Source of the DNA: an uncultured Pelagibacteraceae bacterium
GTDB taxonomy: Bacteria > Pseudomonadota > Alphaproteobacteria > Pelagibacterales > Pelagibacteraceae
Direction of reading: 5' to 3'
NCBI GenBank assembly: GCA_902626645.1
Contig: CACOGC010000003.1
Location: 62,001 to 126,000 of the forward strand
Length of the DNA: 64,000 nucleotides
A program made the position numbers and the translations under genes. The notes under the pieces are model-generated. The model did not search any database. It saw only the letters and a list, made by a program, of their open reading frames with translations, and was not told the origin of the DNA. Below, piece after piece: positions 17,388-28,199 of this stretch (position 1 is the stretch's first letter; the number at the start of each line of letters is the position of its first letter).

Positions 17388-19313
17388 TTAAGCGCTTTTT
17401 TCTTTATTCTCGTCTTTTACTTCCTCAAAGTCCGCATCAACAACATTATCGTCTTTCTTTCCCTTTTCATCTTTTCCATCATCTTTACCAGAATCTGGTT
17501 TTGTGCTTTGTTGTGACTTGTAAATAGCTTCTCCTAGCTTCATTGAAGCTTGTACTAATGCCTCTGTTTTCTTCTTAATATCCTCAATATCCTCACCTTT
17601 AAGAGACTCCTTTAATGCATTTGACCCATCTTCTATTGCTTTTTTCTCTGCATCTGAAACTTTAGATCCATGCTCTTTTAGATTTTTTTCAGTTGAATGA
17701 ATTAGAGTATCTGCCTGATTTCTAACATCAACAGACTCCCTTTTTTTCTTGTCTGCTTCTTTATTGGCTTCAGCATCTTTTACCATTTTTTCAATTTCCT
17801 CATCACTCAATCCACCAGAAGCTTGAATTTGGATCTTTTGCTCTTTACCCGTGCCTTTATCTTTAGCTGATACATTAACTATTCCATTAGCATCTATATC
17901 AAAAGTTACCTCAATTTGAGGAACTCCTCTTGGTGCCGGAGCAATACCAACTAGTTCAAAATTACCAAGTAATTTATTATCTGTTGCCATCTCTCTTTCA
18001 CCCTGAAGAACACGTATCGAGACGGCTGGCTGGTTATCTTCAGCAGTAGAAAATACCTGGCTTTTTTTTGTAGGTATAGTTGTATTTTTTTCAATAAGTT
18101 TTGTAGATACACCGCCTAGCGTTTCAATTCCAAGGGATAATGGTGTTACGTCCAATAAAAGAACATCTTTTACATCACCTTGTAAAACACCAGCTTGTAT
18201 TGCAGCACCCATTGCAACCACTTCATCTGGATTAACACTTTTGTTTGGTTCTTTACCAAAGAAATTTTTTACCTCAGAAATGACTTTTGGCATTCTAGTC
18301 ATACCTCCGACCATTACCACTTCATCAACATCGTTAGCTGAAATTCCAGCATCTTTTAAAGCGGTTTTACATGGTGGGATAGTTTTAGCAATTAAGTCCT
18401 CAACTAAAGCTTCTAACTTAGCTCTAGTCATTTTTAAATTAATATGTTTAGGACCAGTTTTATCAGCAGTTATAAATGGTAAATTAATATCTGTTTGCTC
18501 AGCTGCTGAAAGTTCAATTTTTGCTTTTTCAGCTGCCTCTTTTAATCTTTGTAATGCTAACTTGTCAGTTTTTAAATCAATTCCACTATCTTTTTTGAAC
18601 TCAGAAATTAAATATTCCACAACAGTGTTGTCAAAATCTTCTCCACCTAAAAAAGTGTCACCATTTGTAGATTTTACCTCAAAAACTCCATCACCTAGTT
18701 CAAGAATAGACACATCAAAAGTTCCGCCACCTAAATCGTAAACTGCAATTTTTTTATTTTGTTTCTTATCCAAACCATAGGCTAGTGAAGCTGCAGTTGG
18801 TTCATTGATAATTCTTAAAACTTCTAACCCGGCTATTTTTCCAGCATCCTTCGTAGCTTGTCTTTGTGCATCATTAAAATATGCAGGGACAGTTATTACC
18901 GCTTTTGTAACAGCTTGACCTAAATATTTTTCAGCAGTCTCTTTCATTTTTTGGAGAATAAAAGCAGAAATTTGTGAAGGCGAATATTTCTCCCCTTTCG
19001 ATTCAATCCATGCGTCACCTTTTTCAGAATTTACAATCTTAAAAGGTGCAGCCTCGATATCTTTTTTAACAGTTGGGTCTTCAAAATTTCTACCAATTAA
19101 TCTCTTAACTGCAAAAATTGTATTCTCTGGATTTGTTACTGCTTGTCTTTTAGCAGGTTGTCCAATTAATTTTTCTTTTTCTTCAGTAAAAGCAACTACT
19201 GAAGGTGTAGTTCTTGCACCCTCTGCATTTTCCAAAACTTTTGCCTGACTTCCTTCCATAATAGCCACACAAGAGTTTGTTGTTCCTAAATCTATTCCAA
19301 TTATTTTGCTCAT
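17388..19313 (-). CDS. dnaK: Chaperone protein DnaK (Hsp70)
   Basis: ATP-dependent Hsp70 chaperone. The 641-residue protein has the N-terminal [13 protein letters not shown] phosphate loop, the [15 protein letters not shown] and [14 protein letters not shown] motifs of the nucleotide-binding domain, the substrate-binding domain with [15 protein letters not shown], and an acidic Lys/Asp-rich C-terminal tail ending in DADFEEV, as in other proteobacterial DnaK. A GAGGAG ribosome-binding site precedes it. The 60-base grpE-dnaK spacer holds nothing else I can recognise. Confidence 0.98.
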   Translation of the reverse strand: MSKIIGIDLGTTNSCVAIMEGSQAKVLENAEGARTTPSVVAFTEEKEKLIGQPAKRQAVTNPENTIFAVKRLIGRNFEDPTVKKDIEAAPFKIVNSEKGDAWIESKGEKYSPSQISAFILQKMKETAEKYLGQAVTKAVITVPAYFNDAQRQATKDAGKIAGLEVLRIINEPTAASLAYGLDKKQNKKIAVYDLGGGTFDVSILELGDGVFEVKSTNGDTFLGGEDFDNTVVEYLISEFKKDSGIDLKTDKLALQRLKEAAEKAKIELSAAEQTDINLPFITADKTGPKHINLKMTRAKLEALVEDLIAKTIPPCKTALKDAGISANDVDEVVMVGGMTRMPKVISEVKNFFGKEPNKSVNPDEVVAMGAAIQAGVLQGDVKDVLLLDVTPLSLGIETLGGVSTKLIEKNTTIPTKKSQVFSTAEDNQPAVSIRVLQGEREMATDNKLLGNFELVGIAPAPRGVPQIEVTFDIDANGIVNVSAKDKGTGKEQKIQIQASGGLSDEEIEKMVKDAEANKEADKKKRESVDVRNQADTLIHSTEKNLKEHGSKVSDAEKKAIEDGSNALKESLKGEDIEDIKKKTEALVQASMKLGEAIYKSQQSTKPDSGKDDGKDEKGKKDDNVVDADFEEVKDENKEKSA

Positions 19314-19373
19314 ATCAGTTATTTGTACTCCTCATATAGGGTTGAAATTGAATTCTACAAGTTCATTTAAATA

Positions 19374-20024
19374 TTAATTATCTCCTGAATTTTCTTTATT
19401 TTCCTCATTTTTTTCATCTTTTTTTTCACTTTTTTTTGCTACGCCCACTAGAGCCGGTCTCAACAATCTATCTTTAATTGTGAAACCTTTTTGTATTTCT
19501 TGAACAATTGTTCCGGGCTCTTTTTGATCATCTTCTATTTCAATCATTGCTTGGTGAAAATTTGGATCTAATTTTTTATTGAGACATTCAATAGGCTTAA
19601 TTTTATTTTTTGAAAAAATTGAAATTAAATCTTTATTGATAATGTCAAAATGTTCGAGTGTTTTTTTTAATGCCTCAGTAGCTTTTAAAGTTTCATCGTT
19701 TAATAAAATTTGTTTTGATCTTTCAAGATTATCTATTAAATTTAAAGCTTCTCTTGCAAAAGAAAACCCTCCATATTCAAAAGCATCTTCTTTTTCTTTT
19801 TCAAACCTTCTTCTTTGGTTTTCCATTTCAGCAAATGATCTTGCAAGCTTATCTTCTAACTCTAAAATTTTCTCTTCTGGGGTTTTTTCTTGATCTTGAT
19901 CATGTTCTTGGTCTTGTTCTTTATCATTTCTTTCTAAATTTTCAGTTTTTTGATCTTGATTTAAATCTTTTTGATCTTTCTCTGATGCTTTGTCTGTATT
20001 TTCTTGGTTTTGATCTTTTTCCAT
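19374..20024 (-). CDS. grpE: Nucleotide exchange factor GrpE
   Basis: DnaK nucleotide exchange factor, first in the leftward chaperone operon. The 216-residue protein has a long low-complexity Asp/Gln/Glu/Lys-rich N-terminus (about 1-48), then a coiled coil with ENQRRRFEKEKEDAFEYG and the conserved C-terminal beta domain with NFHQAM and VQEIQKGFTIKDRLLRPALVGV. The charged N-terminus is encoded by repetitive DNA and is the only unusual part. It is divergent from rdgB with 36 bases between starts. Confidence 0.93.
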   Translation of the reverse strand: MEKDQNQENTDKASEKDQKDLNQDQKTENLERNDKEQDQEHDQDQEKTPEEKILELEDKLARSFAEMENQRRRFEKEKEDAFEYGGFSFAREALNLIDNLERSKQILLNDETLKATEALKKTLEHFDIINKDLISIFSKNKIKPIECLNKKLDPNFHQAMIEIEDDQKEPGTIVQEIQKGFTIKDRLLRPALVGVAKKSEKKDEKNEENKENSGDN

Positions 20025-20060
20025 ATGGACATATATGGTAAGAAAAAATTAAATTTCCAG

Positions 20061-20663
20061 ATGCTAAAAAAAAAAATTAAACAACTCCTTATAGGTACAA
20101 ATAATAAAGGAAAATTAAAGGAAATAAGAGATTTATTACCAGCTAATATTAAAACATTTCCTACCTCAAAGTTTAATTTAAAGAGCCCAAGAGAAACAGG
20201 AAAGACTTTTAAAGAAAATTCCCTGATTAAATCTCAATACTTTTCAAAAAAAACAAATCTAATCTGCTTAGCTGATGACTCTGGTTTAGAAATTGACATT
20301 TTAAATAAAAAACCAGGAATCTTTTCAGCACGATGGGCTGGAAAAAAATTAAATTTTAATAAGGCAATTCAAAAAGTTTATAAGGCATTAGATAAAAAAG
20401 ATAAAAATTGGAGAAATAAAAAAATTAATGCCAGGTTTGTTTGTGCCTTATCCATAAGTGATTTAAATAAAAAAATAGCTTGTGTTGCTGGAAAAGTTGA
20501 GGGGTATATTTCCAAAAAACCTAAGGGTAAAAATGGGTTTGGATACGATCCAATATTTATTCCTAAAAATAAAACAAAAACTTTTGGCGAGATGAAGCCA
20601 TTTCAAAAGTATAAATTAGACCACAGATCAGATGCTTTCAAAAAGCTTAGAAAATTTCTTTAA
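20061..20663 (+). CDS. rdgB: dITP/XTP pyrophosphatase RdgB (HAM1 family)
   Basis: House-cleaning nucleotidase that removes dITP, XTP and related non-canonical nucleotides. The start at MLKKKIKQLLIGTNNKGKLK gives 200 residues and the normal Thr-x-Asn-x-x-Lys N-terminal motif; a longer ORF begins 19 codons earlier inside grpE's start and is unlikely. ADDSGLEID, FSARWAG and GFGYDPIFIP are the other family blocks. Its end overlaps the end of the convergent LpoA-like gene by 17 bases. Confidence 0.93.
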   Translation: MLKKKIKQLLIGTNNKGKLKEIRDLLPANIKTFPTSKFNLKSPRETGKTFKENSLIKSQYFSKKTNLICLADDSGLEIDILNKKPGIFSARWAGKKLNFNKAIQKVYKALDKKDKNWRNKKINARFVCALSISDLNKKIACVAGKVEGYISKKPKGKNGFGYDPIFIPKNKTKTFGEMKPFQKYKLDHRSDAFKKLRKFL

Positions 20664-21801
20664 TCTCTCCCCCATCAATTTTGTAAAAGTTTAATCTATG
20701 ATTTATTTTGTTATTTTTAACATCAAAAATACCAATTTTACCTTTAAACGAATTTTCTTTTTTAAAAATATTGTTTATGTCTGAAAAATCAGATTTTAAA
20801 GATAAATAATAAATCAATCCTAAAAGATCATAACTTAATAAGCTTAAATGATTTGGTTTAGAATTGTAGGTATATACAAATTTTTTATTAAATGTCTCTA
20901 GATTTTGTTTATTGATTGATGGATAATATAAAGGCTGGATATTTTCCTCTAAAAGTAAACTTTCATCAAACCATTGATTAAGAGTTATAAATAATTTATT
21001 TCTTGGCGATACATCAGTGTAAATAAGTGAAGTAATTACACTTTTAAGATTTTCATCAAAATCAGAAATAATAACTGAGTCAAAATTTACATTTCCAATT
21101 GTATATCGTTTTTCCAATTTCTTAATTTGTTCCTCCTTGTCCATTAAATCTGAGTTTTCAACTCTTAAAATTTCATCGGCCAAGTTTTGTTTTCTCACAT
21201 CATAATTTGTTATTTTTTCAATTTGCTTTGTAAGTTTAGTTGGTTCGGTTTCATAAGTGTATTGTTTAAAAATTTTGATTTTCGATTGTTTAATTGCCTT
21301 TTTAATTTCATTTTTATAATCAAGGTCAGGTGTTAAAAGAATTGTTTTTTTTACTTCACTTAATTCCAAAAAATATTTAATTGCATTTAACTGGGATAAA
21401 GAATTTACTCCGCTGCTTATCACATTTTTTGGTAGATCATTTGTTTTATTTGTTAAAGATAGAAAAATAACATCTTGTATTTCATCCAAATACATTAAGC
21501 TTTTAAAAAAAATTGGACCAATAAAAATTTTTATTCCTTCATTCTTTAACTTAGTAGCTGATTGTAGAGTTTGATTAGGATCAATACCCGTGTCCATTGG
21601 ATAAATTTCAATATTGTCTGTTCCAATATCATTCAAAGCCATTCGGGTCGATTTAATTATTGATTGTCCTAATTCTTTATATTCACCAGATAAAGGTGCA
21701 AGTAACCCAATTTTAATTTTTTCATCTTGTGAAAATGCAAATGAGTGATTTGTTAAATAGATAATTATTAATGTAAAAATAATTCTAAAAATTTTGTTCA
21801 T
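20647..21801 (-). CDS. LpoA-like periplasmic binding-fold protein (penicillin-binding protein activator)
   Basis: A 384-residue protein with a signal peptide (hydrophobic IIFTLIIIYLTNHSFAFS) followed by a type I periplasmic-binding fold: IKIGLLAPLSGEYKELGQSI is the typical first strand and loop. It resembles the C-terminal domain of LpoA/YraM, the outer-membrane activator of PBP1A, more than a nutrient transporter, and no ABC genes are near. The neighbouring rsmI and DolP-like genes match the E. coli yraL/lpoA/yraP neighbourhood. No lipobox Cys is visible, so it may be soluble in the periplasm. The exact role is inferred. Confidence 0.68.
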   Translation of the reverse strand: MNKIFRIIFTLIIIYLTNHSFAFSQDEKIKIGLLAPLSGEYKELGQSIIKSTRMALNDIGTDNIEIYPMDTGIDPNQTLQSATKLKNEGIKIFIGPIFFKSLMYLDEIQDVIFLSLTNKTNDLPKNVISSGVNSLSQLNAIKYFLELSEVKKTILLTPDLDYKNEIKKAIKQSKIKIFKQYTYETEPTKLTKQIEKITNYDVRKQNLADEILRVENSDLMDKEEQIKKLEKRYTIGNVNFDSVIISDFDENLKSVITSLIYTDVSPRNKLFITLNQWFDESLLLEENIQPLYYPSINKQNLETFNKKFVYTYNSKPNHLSLLSYDLLGLIYYLSLKSDFSDINNIFKKENSFKGKIGIFDVKNNKINHRLNFYKIDGGEIKEIF

Positions 21802-21833
21802 TTTAATGATACTATAATATTTTAATTATAAAT

Positions 21834-22697
21834 ATGATTGAAAATTTAAAATCTGCTAATAGAGTGTTCAAAAAAAGTCTATATTTAGTCTCAACTCCTA
21901 TTGGAAATTTAAACGATATAAGTCTTAGAGCTATAGAAACTCTTAAAAGGTCAGATTATATTTTGTGTGAAGATACTAGAATATCTAAAAATTTATTAGA
22001 AAAATACCAAATCAAATCAAATTTAATTGCCAATCATAAATTCAATGAGAAAAGAAATGTTGTTAAAATTATAAAGTTAATTAATCAAGGATCACTTATT
22101 TCTTTAATTTCAGATGCTGGCACCCCAGGCATTTCTGATCCAGGTTCTATATTAGTTAATGAGTGCATAAAGAATAATATCAATATTATTCCTATACCCG
22201 GTGCTTCAGCAGTAATATCAGCAGTATCAATATCAGGATTTTCAGAGAAGTTTTTCTTTTATGGATTTTTTCCTGAAAAGGATAAAATTTTAAAAGAGGA
22301 TTTGGAAAATTTATCAAAATTAAACAGTTCAATCGTATTTTTCATTTCGCCAAAGAAAATTAATAAGAATATTCCTCTAATTAAAAAAAATTTTATAGGA
22401 AGAAAAATCCTGATTTGTAGAGAAATGACAAAGTTTTATGAGGAATATAAGAGATCTAAAGTTGAAGATTTAGAACCATTAAAGAGTAATTTAAAAGGTG
22501 AATTGACTATTGTTATTTCTGAAAAGATTCATGACAAAAAAGCTTCACAAACTTTGGATGAATCAGATAAAAGATTAATTAGAGCGATGATAAACAAACT
22601 AAGTATAAAAGAAATAACTGATTTAATAATTCATAAAAATGATATTTCAAAAAAAACTATCTATGATTATTGTTTGAAAATTAAAAATGAAAAATAA
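21834..22697 (+). CDS. rsmI: 16S rRNA (cytidine1402-2'-O)-methyltransferase RsmI
   Basis: Tetrapyrrole-methylase-fold enzyme that methylates the ribose of C1402 in 16S rRNA. The 287-residue protein has LVSTPIGNLNDISLRA, CEDTR, SDAGTPGISDPG and FYGFFPEK, all diagnostic blocks. The start may be a few codons inside the longest frame, as the conserved region begins at residue 15. It is divergent from the LpoA-like gene, and its end overlaps the start of the DolP-like lipoprotein by 11 bases. Confidence 0.95.
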   Translation: MIENLKSANRVFKKSLYLVSTPIGNLNDISLRAIETLKRSDYILCEDTRISKNLLEKYQIKSNLIANHKFNEKRNVVKIIKLINQGSLISLISDAGTPGISDPGSILVNECIKNNINIIPIPGASAVISAVSISGFSEKFFFYGFFPEKDKILKEDLENLSKLNSSIVFFISPKKINKNIPLIKKNFIGRKILICREMTKFYEEYKRSKVEDLEPLKSNLKGELTIVISEKIHDKKASQTLDESDKRLIRAMINKLSIKEITDLIIHKNDISKKTIYDYCLKIKNEK

Positions 22698-23280
22698 AAT
22701 ACTTATTGTACTTTTTGTTGGTTTCATTTTAAGTGGATGCGCAGGTGTATCGTCTTCAGGAATTTTTGGAACAGGTGTAAGTGTGGCTATCGATCCAAGA
22801 TCTTTAGGGACACAGATAGATGATTCTTTGATGCAAAAAAACTTAACTGCTAGAATTTTACTCCTAAATAAAAATTACCTTTTATCAGTAAAATCAAAAG
22901 TTTTGGATGGCAGAATATTTCTAACTGGAAAAGTTGATGAACCAGAAGAAAAATTAAAATTAACCAAAATTGCATGGGAAACTGATGGAGTTAGGTCAGT
23001 TAGAAATGATATTAAAATAAAAGAGGCATTTAATTTTAAACAATCTGCCAAGGATCTATTAATCACTTCGCAATTAAGGACTGCATTAATTTTGAACAAA
23101 GAAATTAAGGCAACAAATTACCAAATAGATACTTATAAAAAGAAAATCTATATTTATGGAATTTCACAAACTAAAGATGAAAAGGATCTAGTTATTACAG
23201 AGGCAAAAGAGATTTTAGATGTCGAAGATGTGATTGCTAGTATTTTACTAGTAGATAATTTAAGAATTAAAACTAACTAA
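22687..23280 (+). CDS. BON-domain outer-membrane lipoprotein, DolP (YraP)-like
   Basis: A 197-residue lipoprotein with the signal ILIVLFVGFILSGC (lipobox Leu-Ser-Gly-Cys) and two BON domains (about 48-115 and 125-195; for example VKSKVLDGRIFLTGKVD and KKKIYIYGISQTKDE). This arrangement matches DolP/YraP, which supports outer-membrane integrity. Position next to rsmI and the LpoA-like gene agrees with the gammaproteobacterial cluster, although yraN and diaA are not here. The start overlaps rsmI, and the end overlaps maeB by 8 bases. Confidence 0.85.
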   Translation: MKNKILIVLFVGFILSGCAGVSSSGIFGTGVSVAIDPRSLGTQIDDSLMQKNLTARILLLNKNYLLSVKSKVLDGRIFLTGKVDEPEEKLKLTKIAWETDGVRSVRNDIKIKEAFNFKQSAKDLLITSQLRTALILNKEIKATNYQIDTYKKKIYIYGISQTKDEKDLVITEAKEILDVEDVIASILLVDNLRIKTN

Positions 23281-25561
23281 TTTTTTTATAATCAATTACA
23301 TCAGCTGAGTAAGCTGCTATAGAGGCTAAATTTAAAATATCTGAAGTTGAAGATCTCAAAGGTGCTATTTCAATCGGTAAACCTAAACCAATTAATAAAG
23401 GTCCAATTACCTTTGCTCTACTCATTGACTTAATCATTTTATAGGAAATTGCTGCACTATGTTGGCTGGGCATAATTAAAACATTTGAGTTACCAACTAT
23501 TTCTGAAAATGGATAAAGTTCTTTGTACATTTCTTCTAAAGCAACATCTGGTTGCATCTCACCATCAAATTTAAAATCAACTTTATCATTTTTTAAAATT
23601 TCAACAGCATCACTTAGTCTTTTTGTTCTATCTGTAGCTGGCTCCCCAAAAGTAGAGTGAGATAAAAAAGCAACTTTTGGATCAAAACCAAATAATTTTG
23701 CAACCCTTGCTGCTGATTTTGCCATTTCAGCCAATTGTTTTGCGTCTGGATACTCTATGACCGATGTATCGCAGATAAAGATTGTTTTACCTCTATTTAC
23801 AACCAGGTTTAACCCGAACATAATTTCCCCAGGTCTAGGATCAACAACTTTAATAATTTTTTCTAGTGAAGAAGAGTATCTCCTTGTGTTCCCAGTTATC
23901 ATCGCATCTGCATCCTGACACGCAACCATGCATGAAGCCCAAATAACTCTATCGTTTCTTACAAGTCTATCACAATCCCATTCTAACATTCCCTTTTCTC
24001 TTTGAAGTTTTTTAAATAAATATTTTACATATTTTTCTCTTTTGGCTGTGTCTTTTGAGTTTACAATTTCGATATCAAAATTTTCATTATAACCAATTTT
24101 TTTTATTTGATTTTTAATCAGCTCCTCTTTTCCAACTAAGATGGGTATTCCTAAGTCAGAGTTTTTAAAAGCTATAGCAGCTTTAAGTGTATTTTCATCC
24201 TCACCATCAGCAAAAACAACTTTTTTTGGTTTTTTCTTTATATAGCTATTTACACCTTGCATAATTGTTACAGTTGGATCTAATCTTTGTTTAAGTTGGT
24301 CCTTATAGATTTCAAAATTATCAATTTTTTTTCTTGCAACTCCAGTATCAATAGCAGCTTTTGCAACTGCAGCCGGTATAACACTAATTAATCTAGGATC
24401 GAATGTTGATGGAATTATATAATCTTTTCCATAGTGAGGCCTCTCACCTCCCATTGCTGCAATGACTTCATCTGGCACATCTTCTTTAGCTAATTTAGCT
24501 ATCGCATGTGCAGCTGCAATTTTCATATCTTCATTAATTGTTTTTGATCGTACATCTAATGCACCTCTAAAAATATATGGAAACCCTATTAAATTGTTTA
24601 CTTGATTAGGATAATCTGACCTTCCGGTCGCTATAATTGCATCATCTCTTACCTCTTCAATTTCTTCAGGTGTAATTTCTGGGTCAGGGTTAGCACATGC
24701 AAATATAATTGGATTTTTTGCCATTTTTTTAACCATATCTTTAGTCAGAGCTCCTTTCGCAGATAAGCCTAAAAAAACATCAGCATTAGTAATAGCATCA
24801 TCTAGAGTTCTATCTTTTGTCTCAATTGCATGACTTGATTTCCATTGGTTCAAATTATCTCGACCTCTGTAAATGACCCCTGTTCTGTCTACCATTGTAA
24901 TATTTTTTTGGGGTACACCAGTCTTTTGAAATAAATTAGCGCAAGCCATAGCCGAAGCTCCGGCACCATTGACAACTATTTTAACTCTATCAATTTCTTT
25001 TTTACTAATGTCCAAAGCATTAATAAGTGCTGCAGTTGTGATAATCGCAGTTCCATGCTGATCATCATGAAATACAGGTATATCAAGTATTTTTTTTAGC
25101 TTTTCTTCAATAATAAAACAATCAGGAGCAGCAATATCCTCAAGATTAATACCTCCAAAACTTGGAGCAAAATTTTTTATACTATTTATGATTTCATCTG
25201 GATTTTCGGAGTCTATCTCTAAATCAATAGAGTCAATATCAGCAAATCTTTTAAATAAAACAGCCTTACCTTCCATCACTGGTTTAGATGCTAACGCACC
25301 TAAATTTCCCATACCTAAAATTGCTGAGCCATTACTAATTACTGCAACAAGGTTTCCTTTACTTGTATAATCGAACGCAGCTTCAGGATTATCACTTATT
25401 GCTCTTACAGGAGCAGCTACACCAGGCGAGTATGCTAAAGCCAGATCTCTTTTTGTCGTCATATTTTTTGAGGAAGATATTTCAATCTTGCCGGGCTTTT
25501 TATCTTTGTGAAAATCTAAAGCTTCTTTATCTGTGTAATGATCAATTTTTGTTTTTTTCAT
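23273..25561 (-). CDS. maeB: NADP-dependent malic enzyme (malic domain plus phosphotransacetylase-like domain)
   Basis: Converts malate to pyruvate and CO2 with NADP+. The 762-residue protein has an N-terminal malic enzyme (about 1-430) with LAYSPGVAAPVRAI, FHDDQHGTAI and a VVNGAGASAMACANL nucleotide-binding loop, and a C-terminal phosphate acetyl/butyryltransferase-type domain (about 430-760), the usual MaeB fusion. The C-terminal domain is thought to be regulatory rather than catalytic. It is divergent from murJ with 50 bases between. Confidence 0.95.
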   Translation of the reverse strand: MKKTKIDHYTDKEALDFHKDKKPGKIEISSSKNMTTKRDLALAYSPGVAAPVRAISDNPEAAFDYTSKGNLVAVISNGSAILGMGNLGALASKPVMEGKAVLFKRFADIDSIDLEIDSENPDEIINSIKNFAPSFGGINLEDIAAPDCFIIEEKLKKILDIPVFHDDQHGTAIITTAALINALDISKKEIDRVKIVVNGAGASAMACANLFQKTGVPQKNITMVDRTGVIYRGRDNLNQWKSSHAIETKDRTLDDAITNADVFLGLSAKGALTKDMVKKMAKNPIIFACANPDPEITPEEIEEVRDDAIIATGRSDYPNQVNNLIGFPYIFRGALDVRSKTINEDMKIAAAHAIAKLAKEDVPDEVIAAMGGERPHYGKDYIIPSTFDPRLISVIPAAVAKAAIDTGVARKKIDNFEIYKDQLKQRLDPTVTIMQGVNSYIKKKPKKVVFADGEDENTLKAAIAFKNSDLGIPILVGKEELIKNQIKKIGYNENFDIEIVNSKDTAKREKYVKYLFKKLQREKGMLEWDCDRLVRNDRVIWASCMVACQDADAMITGNTRRYSSSLEKIIKVVDPRPGEIMFGLNLVVNRGKTIFICDTSVIEYPDAKQLAEMAKSAARVAKLFGFDPKVAFLSHSTFGEPATDRTKRLSDAVEILKNDKVDFKFDGEMQPDVALEEMYKELYPFSEIVGNSNVLIMPSQHSAAISYKMIKSMSRAKVIGPLLIGLGLPIEIAPLRSSTSDILNLASIAAYSADVIDYKKIS

Positions 25562-25611
25562 TTATGCTAATTAGGTGTACAAATGGGGTAAAATTAAGAC
25601 TAATATGATTT

Positions 25612-27141
25612 ATGAATTTAGTTAAGTCAACAGGGACTTTTGGTTTTTATACTATTATCAGTAGATTACTTGGTTATTTAAGAGATGTTTTGATAGCGAT
25701 CTTTCTTGGAACAAGTTTTTTAGCAGATGTATTTTTTGTAGCATTCAGAATACCTAATACTTTTAGAAGATTATTTGCGGAAGGAACTTTTAATGCAGCT
25801 TTTATACCAAGTTACACTTCAGAATTAGTAAAAAACAAAACTGGATCACAAAAATTTGCTAACGAAATTTTCAATTTATTATTTTTAGGATTATTGTTTT
25901 TAGTTTTAATTATAGAAATTTTCATGCCAGTTTTTGTAAAGTTAATAGCGCCAGGTTTTGTTGATAATTCAGAAAAAATTCAGCTAGCTGTCAATCTTAC
26001 AAGGATAACTATGCCATTTTTAATGTTTGTGAGTCTATCTTCTTTTTTTGCTGCAATTCTGAATTCTCACAATAAGTTTGCTGCGGCCTCTGCAGCTCCA
26101 ATAATCCTTAATATAGTCTTAATTGGAGTTTTATTTTTTGGCAAATTTCTTAACGACGAACTAGTTTATTATTTATCATATGGAGTTTCTATTGCAGGAT
26201 TATTACAACTTGTTTTTTTATACCAATTTGCAAAAAAATTTTATTTTATAAGACTTAATTTTAATTTTAAAATTGATAATAAGGTAAAATTTTTTTTCAA
26301 AAAACTTTTACCTAGCATTTTCTCATCTGGCGTTACACAAATCAATATTCTTGTGGGTACTATAATTGCATCATTTCAAGCCAGTGCCGTATCTTATTTA
26401 TATTATGCTGATAGGATTTATCAAATAAACCTTGCAATCGCAGGAATTGCGATAGGTGTGGTTGTTTTGCCACAACTTTCAAAACATGTTTTTTTAAAAA
26501 AGAAAAATAAAATTCTCTTACTACAAAACAAAGCACTTGAGCTTAGTATGTTTTTAAGTCTACCAGCCTCAGTTGCTTTAATTGTAGGATCAGAACAAAT
26601 TATTTCTGCATTATTTGGCTATGGTTCTTTTGATGAGTTATCAGTATTTAACTCAGCAAATGCACTTTACTATTTTGGATTAGGATTACCAGCCTTTGCC
26701 TTAATCAAAGTATTTTCGACTTTTTTTTTCGCAAACCAGGATACTAAAACACCATTTTATATTTCATTATTTTCAGTAATTCTAAATGTATTAATAAGTA
26801 TTTATTTTTTTAGAGAAATTGGTTTTATAATCATTCCTATAGCTACGACAATTTCATCATGGTTTAATGCAATAATATTATTTGTTTACTTAAAAAATAA
26901 AGATTTATTTAATTTTAATGAATTATTTTTTGCCAAATTAATAAAAATACTTCTGGCATCTTTAATAATGGGAATATTTTTTAATTATTTGATTTTGTTT
27001 TTTGAGAATAAATTAATTTATGAATCTAATTTTAAATCTTTTTATTTGATACTTTCAGCTTTTTTAAGCCTTATATTTTATTTGAGTTTTTCATTATTTA
27101 TCAAAGCTTTCAAATATGGTGATATTAAACTAAAGTATTAA
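25612..27141 (+). CDS. murJ: Lipid II flippase MurJ (MviN)
   Basis: Flips lipid II across the inner membrane for peptidoglycan synthesis. The 509-residue protein is hydrophobic throughout, with about 14 predicted membrane helices. It has the family's N-terminus ([19 protein letters not shown]), [22 protein letters not shown] and [11 protein letters not shown] blocks, including the conserved Arg residues of the central cavity. Length is normal. trpS starts two bases after the stop. Confidence 0.96.
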   Translation: MNLVKSTGTFGFYTIISRLLGYLRDVLIAIFLGTSFLADVFFVAFRIPNTFRRLFAEGTFNAAFIPSYTSELVKNKTGSQKFANEIFNLLFLGLLFLVLIIEIFMPVFVKLIAPGFVDNSEKIQLAVNLTRITMPFLMFVSLSSFFAAILNSHNKFAAASAAPIILNIVLIGVLFFGKFLNDELVYYLSYGVSIAGLLQLVFLYQFAKKFYFIRLNFNFKIDNKVKFFFKKLLPSIFSSGVTQINILVGTIIASFQASAVSYLYYADRIYQINLAIAGIAIGVVVLPQLSKHVFLKKKNKILLLQNKALELSMFLSLPASVALIVGSEQIISALFGYGSFDELSVFNSANALYYFGLGLPAFALIKVFSTFFFANQDTKTPFYISLFSVILNVLISIYFFREIGFIIIPIATTISSWFNAIILFVYLKNKDLFNFNELFFAKLIKILLASLIMGIFFNYLILFFENKLIYESNFKSFYLILSAFLSLIFYLSFSLFIKAFKYGDIKLKY

Positions 27142-27143
27142 AT

Positions 27144-28145
27144 ATGGGAAAAAAAATTTTTTCAGGTGTTCAACCTACTGGAAATCTTCATCTTGGAAAT
27201 TATTTAGGAGCGATCAAAAATTTTGTAAAACTTAACAATGAAGATCAAAATGAGTGTGTGTTCTGTGTTGTTGATCTTCATGCTATTACAGTTGCTCAAG
27301 ATCCACAAAAATTAAAAGATAATATTTATGAAACTGTAGCAACTTTTATTGCTAGTGGGATTGATCCTGAAAAAAGTATTATCTTTAATCAATCAAGAGT
27401 GAGTGCTCATTCAGAAACAGCATGGATATTAAGTTGTGTTGCTAGAATGGGATGGCTTAATAGAATGACCCAATTTAAGGAGAAAGCTGGAAAAGATAAA
27501 GAAAAAGCAAGTATCGGTCTTTATTCTTATCCTGTTTTAATGGCTGCAGATATTTTGTTATATGACACAACACACGTACCTGTTGGAGATGATCAAAAAC
27601 AACATTTAGAACTTTGTCGAGATATAGCCCAAAAGTTTAATAATGACTTTAATGCTGATGGTTTTTTTAAAATTCCTGAGCCATTGATTCAAAAAGAGTT
27701 TTCAAGAATTATGAGCTTGAGAGATGGTACAAAAAAAATGAGTAAATCTGAGTTATCAGATCTGAGCAGGATAAATTTAACAGATGATAAAGACCAAATA
27801 ATTAATAAAATCAAAAAAGCAAAAACTGATACTTTGCCACTACCATCCGCTATTGCAGATTTAGAAAAAAGACCCGAAGCAAAGAACTTGATGGGTATTT
27901 ATTCTAGTTTAATGGATGTAAGTTTCGAGGATACAATAAATAAATTTTCTGGAAAAAATTTTTCGGAATTTAAAGAGAATTTATCACAAGTTATGGTTGA
28001 TAAAATTTGTCCAATATCTTTGGAAATTAAAAAGTTGTTAAGTGAAAAAAAATATTTAAATAAGATATTATTAGAGGGAACTCAAAAAGCAGATAAAATA
28101 GCCTCAGAAAAGGTAAAAAAAATTCAAGAACTTATTGGTTTTTAA
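27144..28145 (+). CDS. trpS: Tryptophanyl-tRNA synthetase
   Basis: Class I synthetase charging tRNA-Trp. The 333-residue protein has the HIGH-type motif in [13 protein letters not shown] (HLGN at 16-19), [15 protein letters not shown], and the KMSKS motif in KKMSKSE. Length is normal. It probably forms an operon with murJ. The 54 bases to nfu contain a T-run but no stem, so it is unclear whether transcription ends there. Confidence 0.97.
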   Translation: MGKKIFSGVQPTGNLHLGNYLGAIKNFVKLNNEDQNECVFCVVDLHAITVAQDPQKLKDNIYETVATFIASGIDPEKSIIFNQSRVSAHSETAWILSCVARMGWLNRMTQFKEKAGKDKEKASIGLYSYPVLMAADILLYDTTHVPVGDDQKQHLELCRDIAQKFNNDFNADGFFKIPEPLIQKEFSRIMSLRDGTKKMSKSELSDLSRINLTDDKDQIINKIKKAKTDTLPLPSAIADLEKRPEAKNLMGIYSSLMDVSFEDTINKFSGKNFSEFKENLSQVMVDKICPISLEIKKLLSEKKYLNKILLEGTQKADKIASEKVKKIQELIGF

Positions 28146-28199
28146 GATTTTTTTTTATTAACGAGTTTCATTTTTACAATTATTGATTATATATAAATC

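Noticed and set aside
20004-20060. N-terminal extension of RdgB
   Set aside because: It would overlap the grpE start on the other strand and is not part of the HAM1 family; the ATG at 20061 gives the usual start.
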